15,980 bases of DNA from JAVBKB01 sp031554275 (GTDB taxonomy: Bacteria; Bacillota; Bacilli; JARBTR01): positions 1 to 15,980 of the forward strand of contig JAVBKB010000055.1 of the NCBI GenBank assembly GCA_031554275.1. The letters are read 5' to 3'. The notes under the pieces are model-generated. The model did no database searches. It saw only the letters and a program-made list of their open reading frames with translations, and was not told the origin of the DNA. How positions within the stretch are numbered: position 1 is the first letter of the stretch; every line of letters starts with the position of its first letter. Positions 1-7,580 of this stretch are shown piece by piece. The position numbers and the translations under genes are program-made.

Positions 1-835
1 TATTCAATTTGTCCTGCAACTCTGTAATCTTGTCCAGTGTAACCCTACGACGTGTCACTAAATCCTTAAACTCTTCTTCCTCATCTTGTGTTCTCGGCTC
101 AACCTTGCGCTTTCTGTTTTGAATTTTGAAATAGACAAAGAATCCAACGCCTGCAAGCAATATAGCAACAAAGACTCCTGACAGAATATGAGCATCAAAG
201 CTTCTAAATGGTGACTCTTCCCACATACGTATATGACCAGGTGAGTGATACTCAGTTGATTCCTTCTTCACTTCAGCCACTGTACCAGTAGTTCCTGTAC
301 CAGTACCTTCAACGGGTGTAAAAACTCCGTTTCTATCAAAGGTTATTTGTATGGTATTCTTTCCTTCGGGTATTGCGTCTGAAAGGTAGAACGTGAAAGT
401 CATATCTTGTGCTGGCATTTTGTCAGATTGTGCACGTAATTGTACATCTGGTGAAGATATTGCCCCAGTTTTCTCTGGGAACAAAAGCATCAGGCTTGTA
501 TTAGCAACAATCTGAGTGAAATTGAACGAGCTTCCTGTCACATTACATTTGAAAATAACAGATGTTGATTCGGTAGTACTATTATCAAAGAATACTTTTC
601 CTTCTTTAATAACTGCACCTGAAACTGCTTCCAAATTGGTAGCTCCAGTCGGAATCGGAATAGCCTGATCCGTTGTAAAAGTTCCATTGTACTTGATTTG
701 AAGAAAGAGTGTGTCGTCTTTTTGTGGTATGACATAGATAACACTTGAATTCCCAGCCATAGATGGGTTTGCAAAAGTACTAGAAATCGGTGCAACAAGG
801 AGTATGGCTAGAACAAATACAATAATTCTTTTCAT
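1..835 (-). CDS. Membrane-anchored extracytoplasmic protein linked to ccmF (3'-truncated by the window edge)
   Basis: Translating the minus strand from the ATG at 833-835 gives 278 codons with no stop, so the C-terminus lies outside the window. Visible parts are a signal peptide (residues about 1-22, ending near TFA), an extracytoplasmic domain of about 170 residues rich in alternating beta-type sequence, a Thr/Gly-rich linker (about 176-186), one membrane segment (about 215-236), and a charged cytoplasmic tail starting with an acidic DEEEEF patch and continuing as a probable coiled coil. The start is set by AAGGAG ten bases upstream, inside the end of ccmF; the gap to ccmF is four bases, so the two are co-transcribed. 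The outer domain resembles that of the protein at 3664-4674 (a Y-D/N-GT...IPIP-like block and a SLMLLFP/VNLYLP-like block). I do not recognise a named family. A role in cytochrome c maturation is inferred from context only. Confidence 0.8.
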   Translation of the reverse strand, partial: MKRIIVFVLAILLVAPISSTFANPSMAGNSSVIYVIPQKDDTLFLQIKYNGTFTTDQAIPIPTGATNLEAVSGAVIKEGKVFFDNSTTESTSVIFKCNVTGSSFNFTQIVANTSLMLLFPEKTGAISSPDVQLRAQSDKMPAQDMTFTFYLSDAIPEGKNTIQITFDRNGVFTPVEGTGTGTTGTVAEVKKESTEYHSPGHIRMWEESPFRSFDAHILSGVFVAILLAGVGFFVYFKIQNRKRKVEPRTQDEEEEFKDLVTRRRVTLDKITELQDKLN

Positions 836-839
836 ATTT

Positions 840-2912
840 TTATATCTCCTTACCCTTTGCTTTTGCAATTTCTGCTTCTATTTCTGCCTCAATCTCCGAC
901 AAAATATCTGAATCTACATTTGATACAAGTTTTGAAGTGCTTTTTCTATCTGAATTCCTTGGCTTCCAGAAAGCAAATAGTGTTCCAAAGCAAAGTACAA
1001 TTGTGCCGATCCAAATCCACGTAACCAGTGTGTTAACTTCAACCATAAATGTAGCTTTGTTTGTTTCGAAACCCTCTTGAAGCACAATGTAAAGATCTTC
1101 TTTGAACGAAGACAGAACGGTTACTTCTGAAGTGTGGCTATCTCTAACGTCATTGAAGAATATGAACTCAGGTGCAATCGCTTGTAGTTTCTTACCTTGT
1201 TTATAGACAACCATGTTAGCATTATATACATCTCGCTCAGCATCTTTTTTCTGCGTGATGCCTTCGAATGAGATTTGGTAATCTTGAATCAAGATCGATT
1301 CACCGCTACTCACGGTGACAACTTTTTCATATTTATAGTTCTGTGAGCCGACGATTCCTAACATCATAATTGCGATACCGATGTGTACAAGGTATCCACC
1401 GTAGCGACGGCGGTTTTTGTTGGAAATCCGTACAAATGCTACTGGAAATGTTTCACCAGTGGATTTGCGGCGTGCCAGTGTGTTGAGAATGAGTTCTTGG
1501 ATATACACTGCAAAGATCATTCCAACGGTGCTGAATCCAATAATTGCCCAAGGTTTGCGCATTCCAAAGATGATTAGAACGGTTGCAACTGTAACGCCAA
1601 GTGCGATTGGTAAGTAGAAATCATCGAATTTGGTTTTGACGCCTTTTCTAAACCATTTCAAAAGCGGTGCAAACGTCATTAGAATCATAACGGCCATTAG
1701 TACTGCTCCCATGCGTGGCGCATAGTAATCAACATTTAGCAATGGGCGTTCTATTCCAATCAAGCTGAAAATCTTGGACGACATCGTCCCATAGAAGATG
1801 ATAACTGTTGCAATGATAAAGAAAACATTTGCGTATAGAATACTCGCTTCTTTTGAGAAGAGGGATTCTAATGTATCTGAACTTCTTCTGAAGAGAGCCG
1901 CTCGACTGATAATAAGATACAATGCCACAATGGCGATGATTCCCATGAAAACGAGGAATGCATTCCCAATACTATTCTCACCGAACGCATGAACTGATGA
2001 AACGACCCCGCTTCGAACGAGGTATGTTCCAAAGATAACAAGTAAATAGGTCATAGTCGCTAAACTGACATTCCACATCTTGAACATGTTTTTCCGCTCC
2101 TGCACCATAACAGAATGCAAGTATGCAGTCACCATAAACCATGGCATCAATGAAGCATTTTCAACAGGATCCCATGCCCAGTAACCGCCCCAACCTAGTT
2201 CTACGTACGCCCATTTTCCACCCATTACATTACCAAGTGTGAGCATTACCCAAGCTACAAGTGTCCATCTTCTAGCGAGCACAATCCAAGTATCACTTGT
2301 ATCCTTTTTCATTAATGCTGCCATTGCAAATGCAAATGGTGTGATCAACCCAGTATACCCAAGGAAAAGAGTCACCGGATGCATAATCATCCAGAAATTC
2401 TGTAAAGCAGGGGTTAATCCTGCACCTCGACCAGGATCAACAGTAATGCCATCTTCTACATATAAAGCAAAGGGATTATGATCCTTTACAAAAACGATTA
2501 GTATCATGAAGAATACAATATTCAACATGACAATTGGCAACACGTATTGTGTATAATTTTTTTCTTGAATTTTGCGTGAAAGCACAAATGCCATTGCTAA
2601 TATTGCTAACATTGCCGTCCAGGTTAACATCGAGCCAGCTTTTCCTGCCCAGAGTACTGAAATCTTGTACACAAACGCTAGGTCTGCTGAGGAATATCCA
2701 GCAATATATGAATATTTGAACTGATCAGACGTGATAAAGATAAGCAAAATCACAGTTGCGAGAACAATCAAGCCAGAGGTGATCAATACACCCCATTTTG
2801 CCATGCGATGCATGCGATCATCTTTTGTATACAGTCCAAAAGCATAAAGCAATACTGTTAGCACTGCGGTAATTAAACTAAGATATAATACAACATTTGC
2901 AAAAGTAGTCAT
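840..2912 (-). CDS. ccmF: Cytochrome c maturation protein CcmF (haem lyase subunit)
   Basis: 690-residue polytopic membrane protein of the CcmF/CcmC haem-handling family. In system I cytochrome c biogenesis CcmF takes haem from holo-CcmE and attaches it to apocytochrome c outside the cytoplasmic membrane. The tryptophan-rich WWD segment is plain (WGGYWAWDPVEN, residues about 241-252). GLTPALQN lies at about 165-172 and WAGKAGSMLTW at about 88-98. His178, His266, His308 and His510 correspond by position to the two periplasmic and two transmembrane haem-ligand histidines of E. coli CcmF (from memory 173, 261, 303 and 491). A soluble outer domain follows His510 and precedes the last membrane segment, with an acidic, Glu-rich C-terminal tail. 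The length is slightly above E. coli CcmF. The ATG start has GAGGTG seven bases upstream. It lies downstream of ccmE across a 274-bp gap and is tightly linked to the gene at 1-835. Confidence 0.96.
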   Translation of the reverse strand: MTTFANVVLYLSLITAVLTVLLYAFGLYTKDDRMHRMAKWGVLITSGLIVLATVILLIFITSDQFKYSYIAGYSSADLAFVYKISVLWAGKAGSMLTWTAMLAILAMAFVLSRKIQEKNYTQYVLPIVMLNIVFFMILIVFVKDHNPFALYVEDGITVDPGRGAGLTPALQNFWMIMHPVTLFLGYTGLITPFAFAMAALMKKDTSDTWIVLARRWTLVAWVMLTLGNVMGGKWAYVELGWGGYWAWDPVENASLMPWFMVTAYLHSVMVQERKNMFKMWNVSLATMTYLLVIFGTYLVRSGVVSSVHAFGENSIGNAFLVFMGIIAIVALYLIISRAALFRRSSDTLESLFSKEASILYANVFFIIATVIIFYGTMSSKIFSLIGIERPLLNVDYYAPRMGAVLMAVMILMTFAPLLKWFRKGVKTKFDDFYLPIALGVTVATVLIIFGMRKPWAIIGFSTVGMIFAVYIQELILNTLARRKSTGETFPVAFVRISNKNRRRYGGYLVHIGIAIMMLGIVGSQNYKYEKVVTVSSGESILIQDYQISFEGITQKKDAERDVYNANMVVYKQGKKLQAIAPEFIFFNDVRDSHTSEVTVLSSFKEDLYIVLQEGFETNKATFMVEVNTLVTWIWIGTIVLCFGTLFAFWKPRNSDRKSTSKLVSNVDSDILSEIEAEIEAEIAKAKGKEI

Positions 2913-3186
2913 TCAGACACCTCAAATTAAATTTTTATAACAATGAAATAAATTGGTCAAAAACAACCTAGAAGTGTGATGAAAGTCGGCACGATGTCTT
3001 CTTGTCGAAATTTTCTGGCTTACTTTACGAAAATTCTTTGCAGCGTTATTTATTGATGCTTATTGCAAAGCTTGTCAGAACCCGCTTACTACCTTTACGG
3101 ATTCAATTGATTCGTTTGGTAAGACGATTCATTTCTTCACGATAACATTCGCGGGCTCATTCAACACACTTCTTGTGATGTAGTAA
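2913..3186. other. Hairpin-rich 274-bp gap between ccmE and ccmF
   Basis: No convincing gene is visible. A 9-bp perfect inverted repeat (AGAAGTGTG at 2970-2978, CACACTTCT at 3165-3173), extended by ATGA/TCAT, bounds about 204 bp. Inside are several further complementary pairs: CCCGC at 3081-3085 with GCGGG at 3151-3155, CTTTGC at 3036-3041 with GCAAAG at 3065-3070, GAAATTTTC at 3007-3015 with GAAAATTC at 3029-3036, and a local stem at 3098-3116. It may be a small non-autonomous mobile element or a structured leader in front of ccmF; the sequence alone does not decide. Confidence 0.55.
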
Positions 3187-3633
3187 CTATTTGTTTTCCT
3201 TTTTCACTTGATGTGTAACTGGATCGTATTCGCCAGTATCTTCGCCTTCATATTTCGACGGACATCTTGTCTGCACTTGTTGAGCGACAAATTGATCTGA
3301 TGATCCATTCGACCGCTTCCCATTGAGAATACAGATGATCCCATCACTAAAGTTTTCTGGCTTCGTATTGTTATAGGTTACATGTAGTTCTTTACCGTCA
3401 TCGTCTTTCACTGTAAATTGGAGTTCAACCTTATCAGCGTTCCATTTAACAGAATCCTCTACTAGGTTACCCTCAACTTGAACAAATTTATCATTATATT
3501 TACTAGATCCCTCTACCAAATCACCAATCTTTGCTTCAACTGCTGATCCCGATGGGGTTCCAGCAATAAAGAAGAAGGTCACACCAATTGCGATTATCGC
3601 ACCTGCGATTAGAATAATTTTGTTCTTATTCAT
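3187..3633 (-). CDS. ccmE: CcmE-type haem chaperone, CxxxY variant
   Basis: 148 residues with one N-terminal membrane anchor (about 5-24), then an OB-fold domain (SSKYNDKFVQVEGNLV at about 43-58, then beta strands to about 122) and a flexible polar tail. CcmE carries haem outside the membrane from CcmABCD to CcmF. Classical CcmE binds haem covalently through His in an HxxxY motif; here the position reads CPSKY (Cys124-Tyr128), the CxxxY form known from archaeal and Desulfovibrio CcmE. A second cysteine (Cys101) lies in the strand before it. AAGGAGTG precedes the ATG. The gene follows the membrane protein at 3664-4674 by 30 bp and precedes ccmF. The family call rests on fold pattern, anchor, the CxxxY motif and its ccmF neighbour; overall identity to E. 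coli CcmE looks low. Confidence 0.86.
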   Translation of the reverse strand: MNKNKIILIAGAIIAIGVTFFFIAGTPSGSAVEAKIGDLVEGSSKYNDKFVQVEGNLVEDSVKWNADKVELQFTVKDDDGKELHVTYNNTKPENFSDGIICILNGKRSNGSSDQFVAQQVQTRCPSKYEGEDTGEYDPVTHQVKKENK

Positions 3634-3663
3634 CCTTTGTCACTCCTTATTTTGTCTAAAATT

Positions 3664-4674
3664 TTATTTTAATTTGTTAACTTCTCGATTATAGGTTGTT
3701 TCGTCAATGTCTCCAGCAATATATTTCTTGCGTAACGCTTTTCTTTTCTCTTCATTTTTGGATGAAGGCTTTTCTTGTTTAGCGTAATCTCTTTCCTTTT
3801 GACGTTGTTGCTGTCTAGTCGCTGGTTGTCTACTACTTCTTAAGCCAAAGAATATTAGAATTCCAAAGATGATAATCGCACCAGCGATAATCAGTGCTAC
3901 AGTAACTGCATTGTTGGAAGATTTGCTATCTGCTGAACTAGCATTTGAATTGGTAGCATCTGGATTGCCGAGATCTTTGAATAATGTATTATCCGGCTTA
4001 ACATATGAGCCCTTGAAATTGCGAGTTTCTCCTGCCTTTATGTCTTTGAGATTATAAACATATAGTGTCTCTCCAACTGCGTTTTCACTTGACTCGTTTG
4101 CTTCGGGTGTTAATTTCTGATCCTTGGCATTCACTGGCAAATACAAATTCACTTGCATTGCATCAACATCCATGTTGGTTACGAAATCCAAACTGAAATC
4201 TTTCACATCTGTTACTTCAAATGGATTGTAGACAAACGAAATACCAAATTCATAAACAGCGCCTTTATCAATTGCTTTACTCGGTGTAAAAGTAACAACC
4301 TTTCGATCAGAATCTATTTTGTAATCAACAGGCGCAGAATCACCGTTTGCTGTTGAAGTAGATTCAAATTCACCTACGTTAACAATTTCGAACCTTTTCA
4401 CATTGGCTGGTATTGGGAATTCCAGAGTTCCATCATAACTTGAACCTGTATTATTCACTAATTGAGCACGCATAAAAACCAGCATAGGTGGTTCATTTGT
4501 TGGCCAATTTGCTGGTGCTGTATACTCGGCTGCATACTCAAGGTAAACCGTTTTCAACGAAAAATCTTTCCCATCAAATGTAGCTGCTGCCTGTGCACCT
4601 CTGTTCAGAAAAGGTGCAAATATAGTAAGTGTCATTAAAGATACTAGAATAACAACTTTATTCAAACGTTTCAT
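3664..4674 (-). CDS. Membrane-anchored beta-domain protein with SHOCT-like tail, next to ccmE
   Basis: 336 residues. A signal peptide (about 1-30, cleavage likely after AQAA) leads to an extracytoplasmic domain of about 200 residues predicted to be beta-rich, a Ser/Asn-rich linker (about 238-255), one membrane segment (about 256-278), then a basic Gln-rich cytoplasmic stretch. It ends in a short helical hairpin, RKALRKKYIAGDIDETTYN (about 311-329), which resembles SHOCT-type C-termini. AGAGGT lies just before the ATG. It is the first gene of the ccmE-ccmF group. Its outer domain shares a block order with the truncated protein at 1-835 (YDGTLEFPIP versus YNGTF...AIPIP; VNLYLP versus LMLLFP; YNLKDIKAGE versus YLSDAIPEGK), so the two look like diverged paralogues. 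I know no function for it; an accessory role in cytochrome c maturation or membrane assembly is inferred from position. Confidence 0.85.
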   Translation of the reverse strand: MKRLNKVVILVSLMTLTIFAPFLNRGAQAAATFDGKDFSLKTVYLEYAAEYTAPANWPTNEPPMLVFMRAQLVNNTGSSYDGTLEFPIPANVKRFEIVNVGEFESTSTANGDSAPVDYKIDSDRKVVTFTPSKAIDKGAVYEFGISFVYNPFEVTDVKDFSLDFVTNMDVDAMQVNLYLPVNAKDQKLTPEANESSENAVGETLYVYNLKDIKAGETRNFKGSYVKPDNTLFKDLGNPDATNSNASSADSKSSNNAVTVALIIAGAIIIFGILIFFGLRSSRQPATRQQQRQKERDYAKQEKPSSKNEEKRKALRKKYIAGDIDETTYNREVNKLK

Positions 4675-4837
4675 ACCATACCTCTTTCTTGAGAGAATTA
4701 TTAGTTACATACACACTCTAAAAGGTTTGTATGAAGATAGTAAGAAGTTATGTGAAGAAATCCGAAAAAATTGTAGATTGATAAACAAAATTCGGAATTT
4801 GGTCATAATTGAAGCTATAGAATCAATCTCATGATTG

Positions 4838-4862
4838 AAAAAACTCTCTGAAACCAGTAGTT
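4838..4862 (-). terminator. Weak intrinsic terminator candidate
   Basis: Read on the minus strand, AACT, an unpaired A, CTG, a GTTT loop, CAG, two unpaired bases and AGTT are followed by a T run. The stem is short and interrupted, so it is only a candidate. It lies about 70 bp after the stop of the short ORF at 4929-5225 and upstream of the ccmE-ccmF group. Confidence 0.4.
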
Positions 4863-4928
4863 GTTACTTTATATTTTAAGAGTGTTGTTGTTGCTAAATT
4901 CTGGTTCGTACATGTTGGAGAATTAATT

Positions 4929-5225
4929 CTAATCATTGAGACTGAGTAATTTATTAAACTCTTCTTCAATATTAATTACTTTAATAGAGTGGTTTTGAAA
5001 CAAATGTGGGCTTTTATTTTTCATATAATCCTTTACTGCTGTACATATTTTTTTACAAAAATCACGCACATCGATACTCACGCTGTAAAATTTTTCTTTG
5101 GAGTTGCCATCTGTCATTACAGAATAGTGACTAGTATAGAATTCAGCGGAAAAAGAGGAACAGGAAAGTCTTCCTAACTTCCGATTATAATTGCATACCC
5201 GAATAACGAAAATTACCCAATCCAA
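4929..5225 (-). pseudogene. Short unknown ORF, probable gene remnant
   Basis: An open frame of 98 codons. The only upstream start is a TTG inside the T tract of the preceding terminator, with no ribosome binding site, and the first 25 or so codons (Cys/Ser/Arg-rich) do not look coding. From about the ATG at 5115-5117 the translation looks protein-like: KEKFYSVSIDVRDFCKKICT, then an amphipathic C-terminus rich in Glu, Ile and Leu. That ATG also lacks a clear ribosome binding site. The most economical reading is the 3' part of a gene whose 5' end is lost. I do not recognise the family. A small functional gene of about 63 codons remains possible. Confidence 0.35.
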
Positions 5226-5270
5226 AAAAGAGATACCCCCTGTAGCAAACAGCTATCAGAGCAATATCTC
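5224..5270 (-). terminator. Intrinsic terminator of the ligase operon
   Basis: On the minus strand GAGATA (5265-5270) pairs with TATCTC (5230-5235). An inner stem CTCTG/TAGC pairs with GCTA/CAGGG around a TGTTT loop, and six T residues follow. It lies 71 bp downstream of the ligase stop codon, oriented to end that transcript. Confidence 0.85.
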
Positions 5271-5340
5271 ATTCTCATATTGATTTAACTATCAAGGTAA
5301 CCTCATATTGATCTTTCGTCCACCCTAGTCGGATCAACTA

Positions 5341-6774
5341 TCAAACCTTTTCCCAACCCTTTTTCACGTTAGCTTCAGTAAATTCATTCATCAGCTGCAT
5401 GATCTGTGCTTCATCATTTGACACGCGAACATCTCGTTGCAATGGCTCTTTGCGTTCGGAGCTGAAATTGGTGTAGTGGAAGACATAGGCTGGATAATTC
5501 GCCAGATGTTCTTTATTTGTTTTCCACACTAGGAATTTCTGCACCATCAGCTTGGCACCCGATGTCTTCTTATACACATCACGGTGAATAATCTCACTTG
5601 TGGCAGCTTGCACTTCCTTGCTATTTGTTTCAGTGTCTGGCAAGTAGGCAAATTCACTAATTTGCGCTAGTCGCACGTCTTCGTACACACATCTCTTGTC
5701 TTCCCGAATTCGTTCAAAGATCGGATAAACAAAGCTAACGCCATCCACTGTGTTGTATAGCTTGTACTGTCCATTTACTATCTCAAGGACTGGATTCGGG
5801 ATTGCGCCAGATGGTGTTTCGAATAGCACATCATTGACAATAAGCTCGATCACCATTTCTGGCTCAATCATGTGGAAGGCAACATGATTTGAATCGGTTT
5901 CAATGTAACGTGATTCAATAATCTTTGGTGTTAGCTTTTGCATTAATGCTTTCTTGAATTCCTCATCAAAGCCGTTTCCTGTTCGCCCAATGATTTGGTA
6001 CTTACCTTCCTCTGGCATCATCGCTAATAGGAGTGAACGCACTTGTCCTTTACTCTCGGCAGTGCCCTCAGAGAAGCCAACAACTGCAACATCAATTGTG
6101 TAGCGTGGTTTGACTTTATATACAATTGGTAGTTCACTTCTAACAACTAAACCCTCAGCATTTTCCTCTACAACCCATTTCTCATACAATTCTTTGACTG
6201 CGTTTTTGGAGTCAACTTTTTTGAAGCGAACTGGTTGGCAAAGTGCTGACTTTGCAAATATCTCTGTAATTTTATTAAATGTTTCTGTATAAGATTGCGC
6301 TTTCAAATTCTCTCCATCAATTTCTAGCACATCAAAAGGTGCTAGCTTTAGTGTGCCAAGAGCGTTTTTGTCAGCAACTGCTTTCAATACGTCAAATACG
6401 CGGGTACGGCCTTTGGATTCATCAACATAGAGTTCCGCTGGGATAATTGCGCTTTTCACGCCTGCCGCTTCCAGTAACTTACCAGCTTCCTCAGTACAAG
6501 GAAGTCCTGTGCGGACGCGTCCGCTTCGGTTAAGTATAAACGTCTCCTTTCCATTATAGAAAATCACGTTCAGTTCACCATCATATTTACGGGTAACATA
6601 GAACTCAGTCCCGCCCATGCGAGTTTCCATCTGTTCTTGATTGATAGAAATATAGTTCTTACACACGTTCTTTTTATAGTTAATAGCGGTTGTTGATGAC
6701 TGTTCATCTACTGCTTTGAAGTCACCTTCGAGATAACCATTGTTATTTGTCAGCTTGTCCTTCAATAACTCCAT
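5341..6774 (-). CDS. ATP-dependent DNA ligase with C-terminal extension
   Basis: 477 residues, a nucleotidyltransferase of the covalent DNA ligase superfamily, which seals nicks through a lysine-AMP intermediate. Motif I is KYDG with Lys63 as the AMP acceptor. The motif III region is PAELYVD (112-118) and FDVLEIDGE (147-155), motif IV is EGLVVR (207-212), and motif V is YKVKPR (219-224). An OB-fold part with GRTGNGFDEEF (263-273) follows, and motif VI is RIREDK (355-360). About 115 residues extend beyond motif VI (from about 362 to the end GWEKV), containing a basic/aromatic block around KFLVWKTNKEHLANYPAYVFHY (described in two parts: KFLVWKTNK, then YPAYVFHYTNF). The ATG overlaps the preceding stop by one base (TAATG), so translation is probably coupled to the unknown protein upstream. 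It does not look like a Ku-linked LigD or a typical bacterial NAD ligase. Biological substrate unknown. Confidence 0.88.
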   Translation of the reverse strand: MELLKDKLTNNNGYLEGDFKAVDEQSSTTAINYKKNVCKNYISINQEQMETRMGGTEFYVTRKYDGELNVIFYNGKETFILNRSGRVRTGLPCTEEAGKLLEAAGVKSAIIPAELYVDESKGRTRVFDVLKAVADKNALGTLKLAPFDVLEIDGENLKAQSYTETFNKITEIFAKSALCQPVRFKKVDSKNAVKELYEKWVVEENAEGLVVRSELPIVYKVKPRYTIDVAVVGFSEGTAESKGQVRSLLLAMMPEEGKYQIIGRTGNGFDEEFKKALMQKLTPKIIESRYIETDSNHVAFHMIEPEMVIELIVNDVLFETPSGAIPNPVLEIVNGQYKLYNTVDGVSFVYPIFERIREDKRCVYEDVRLAQISEFAYLPDTETNSKEVQAATSEIIHRDVYKKTSGAKLMVQKFLVWKTNKEHLANYPAYVFHYTNFSSERKEPLQRDVRVSNDEAQIMQLMNEFTEANVKKGWEKV

Positions 6775-7472
6775 TACATCAGCCCCTTTAATTCCATATT
6801 GGTGAGATGCAGAATCAGACAGTATTTTTCGCCATCAATACGACCTTCGAGAAAACCACGATAGGATTCACCACCTGTTGTCACAACAAGCGGTTCATTG
6901 CCCTTCGCTCCTGTTCCAACAAGCATTAGCGACTTAGATTCATGTAAATCCTTCGCCATATCGTAAAGAAAATCATAGGTCAAACCACTAACATGCCTAA
7001 TTTGATACTTTCGAGAGAATACAAATTTCTTAATCGCAGCTTCTTTTGGAAACTTTTTCCCAGTCCATTGTACTGGCAATTCAACTGAAATGTTGGATGG
7101 ACGTTTCACATAGTCCTTACGTTCTTTCTCAGTGCCATCTGGATTGCGGACAATTTGCACTAAGTTCACGCGATAAGCAATTTTGTTATCCTTATTCATA
7201 TACAGCTTGCGTGTTTTCTCGAGAAATTTTCCAACGATTTCGATATCTACTTCTGGATTTCCTTCGATGATGGCGTCTCCAACTGATACTAGGTCTCCAT
7301 ATTTATCAACCAAAGAATCTTCAGATAAATCCAGTGTTTGCTTTAACATTTTGACATTTCTGCGATCCCGACCATCACTTAATACCATGTGTACAGTAGG
7401 TTTATGAGGCTTCGCCTCTAGGCCAACCTCTGCGTCACGCTTCTTCTCATTTGCAATATTAATTCCCTGCAT
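6774..7472 (-). CDS. Conserved-looking protein of unknown function coupled to the ligase
   Basis: About 232 residues, soluble, no signal peptide or membrane segment, highly charged. I chose the ATG at 7470-7472 because GGAGG lies 11 bases upstream; a longer start at 7490 would place that GGAGG inside the coding sequence and has no binding site of its own. The N-terminus is Lys/Glu-rich. The middle carries KRPSNISVELPVQWTGKKFP and the end is a beta-like stretch with GESYRGFLEGRIDGEKY. No catalytic motif is recognised. Its stop codon overlaps the ligase ATG by one base, the strongest sign that it works with the ligase, perhaps as a nucleic-acid-binding or loading partner (inference). Ninety bases separate it from the acidic-tail protein upstream. 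Confidence 0.8.
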   Translation of the reverse strand: MQGINIANEKKRDAEVGLEAKPHKPTVHMVLSDGRDRRNVKMLKQTLDLSEDSLVDKYGDLVSVGDAIIEGNPEVDIEIVGKFLEKTRKLYMNKDNKIAYRVNLVQIVRNPDGTEKERKDYVKRPSNISVELPVQWTGKKFPKEAAIKKFVFSRKYQIRHVSGLTYDFLYDMAKDLHESKSLMLVGTGAKGNEPLVVTTGGESYRGFLEGRIDGEKYCLILHLTNMELKGLM

Positions 7473-7580
7473 GGATTTTCTAACCTCCATTATTTTTTTA
7501 AAATTTGATTGAGTATTCTTTTCATTTGATTTCGATCTAAATCATTTTGCTTCGCATCCGAAAATAATCAGCCAGCATTA

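Noticed and set aside
538..798. Minus-strand open frame of 86 codons
   Set aside because: It is a shadow frame inside the truncated membrane protein at 1-835, whose signal peptide, binding site and membrane helix support the other frame.
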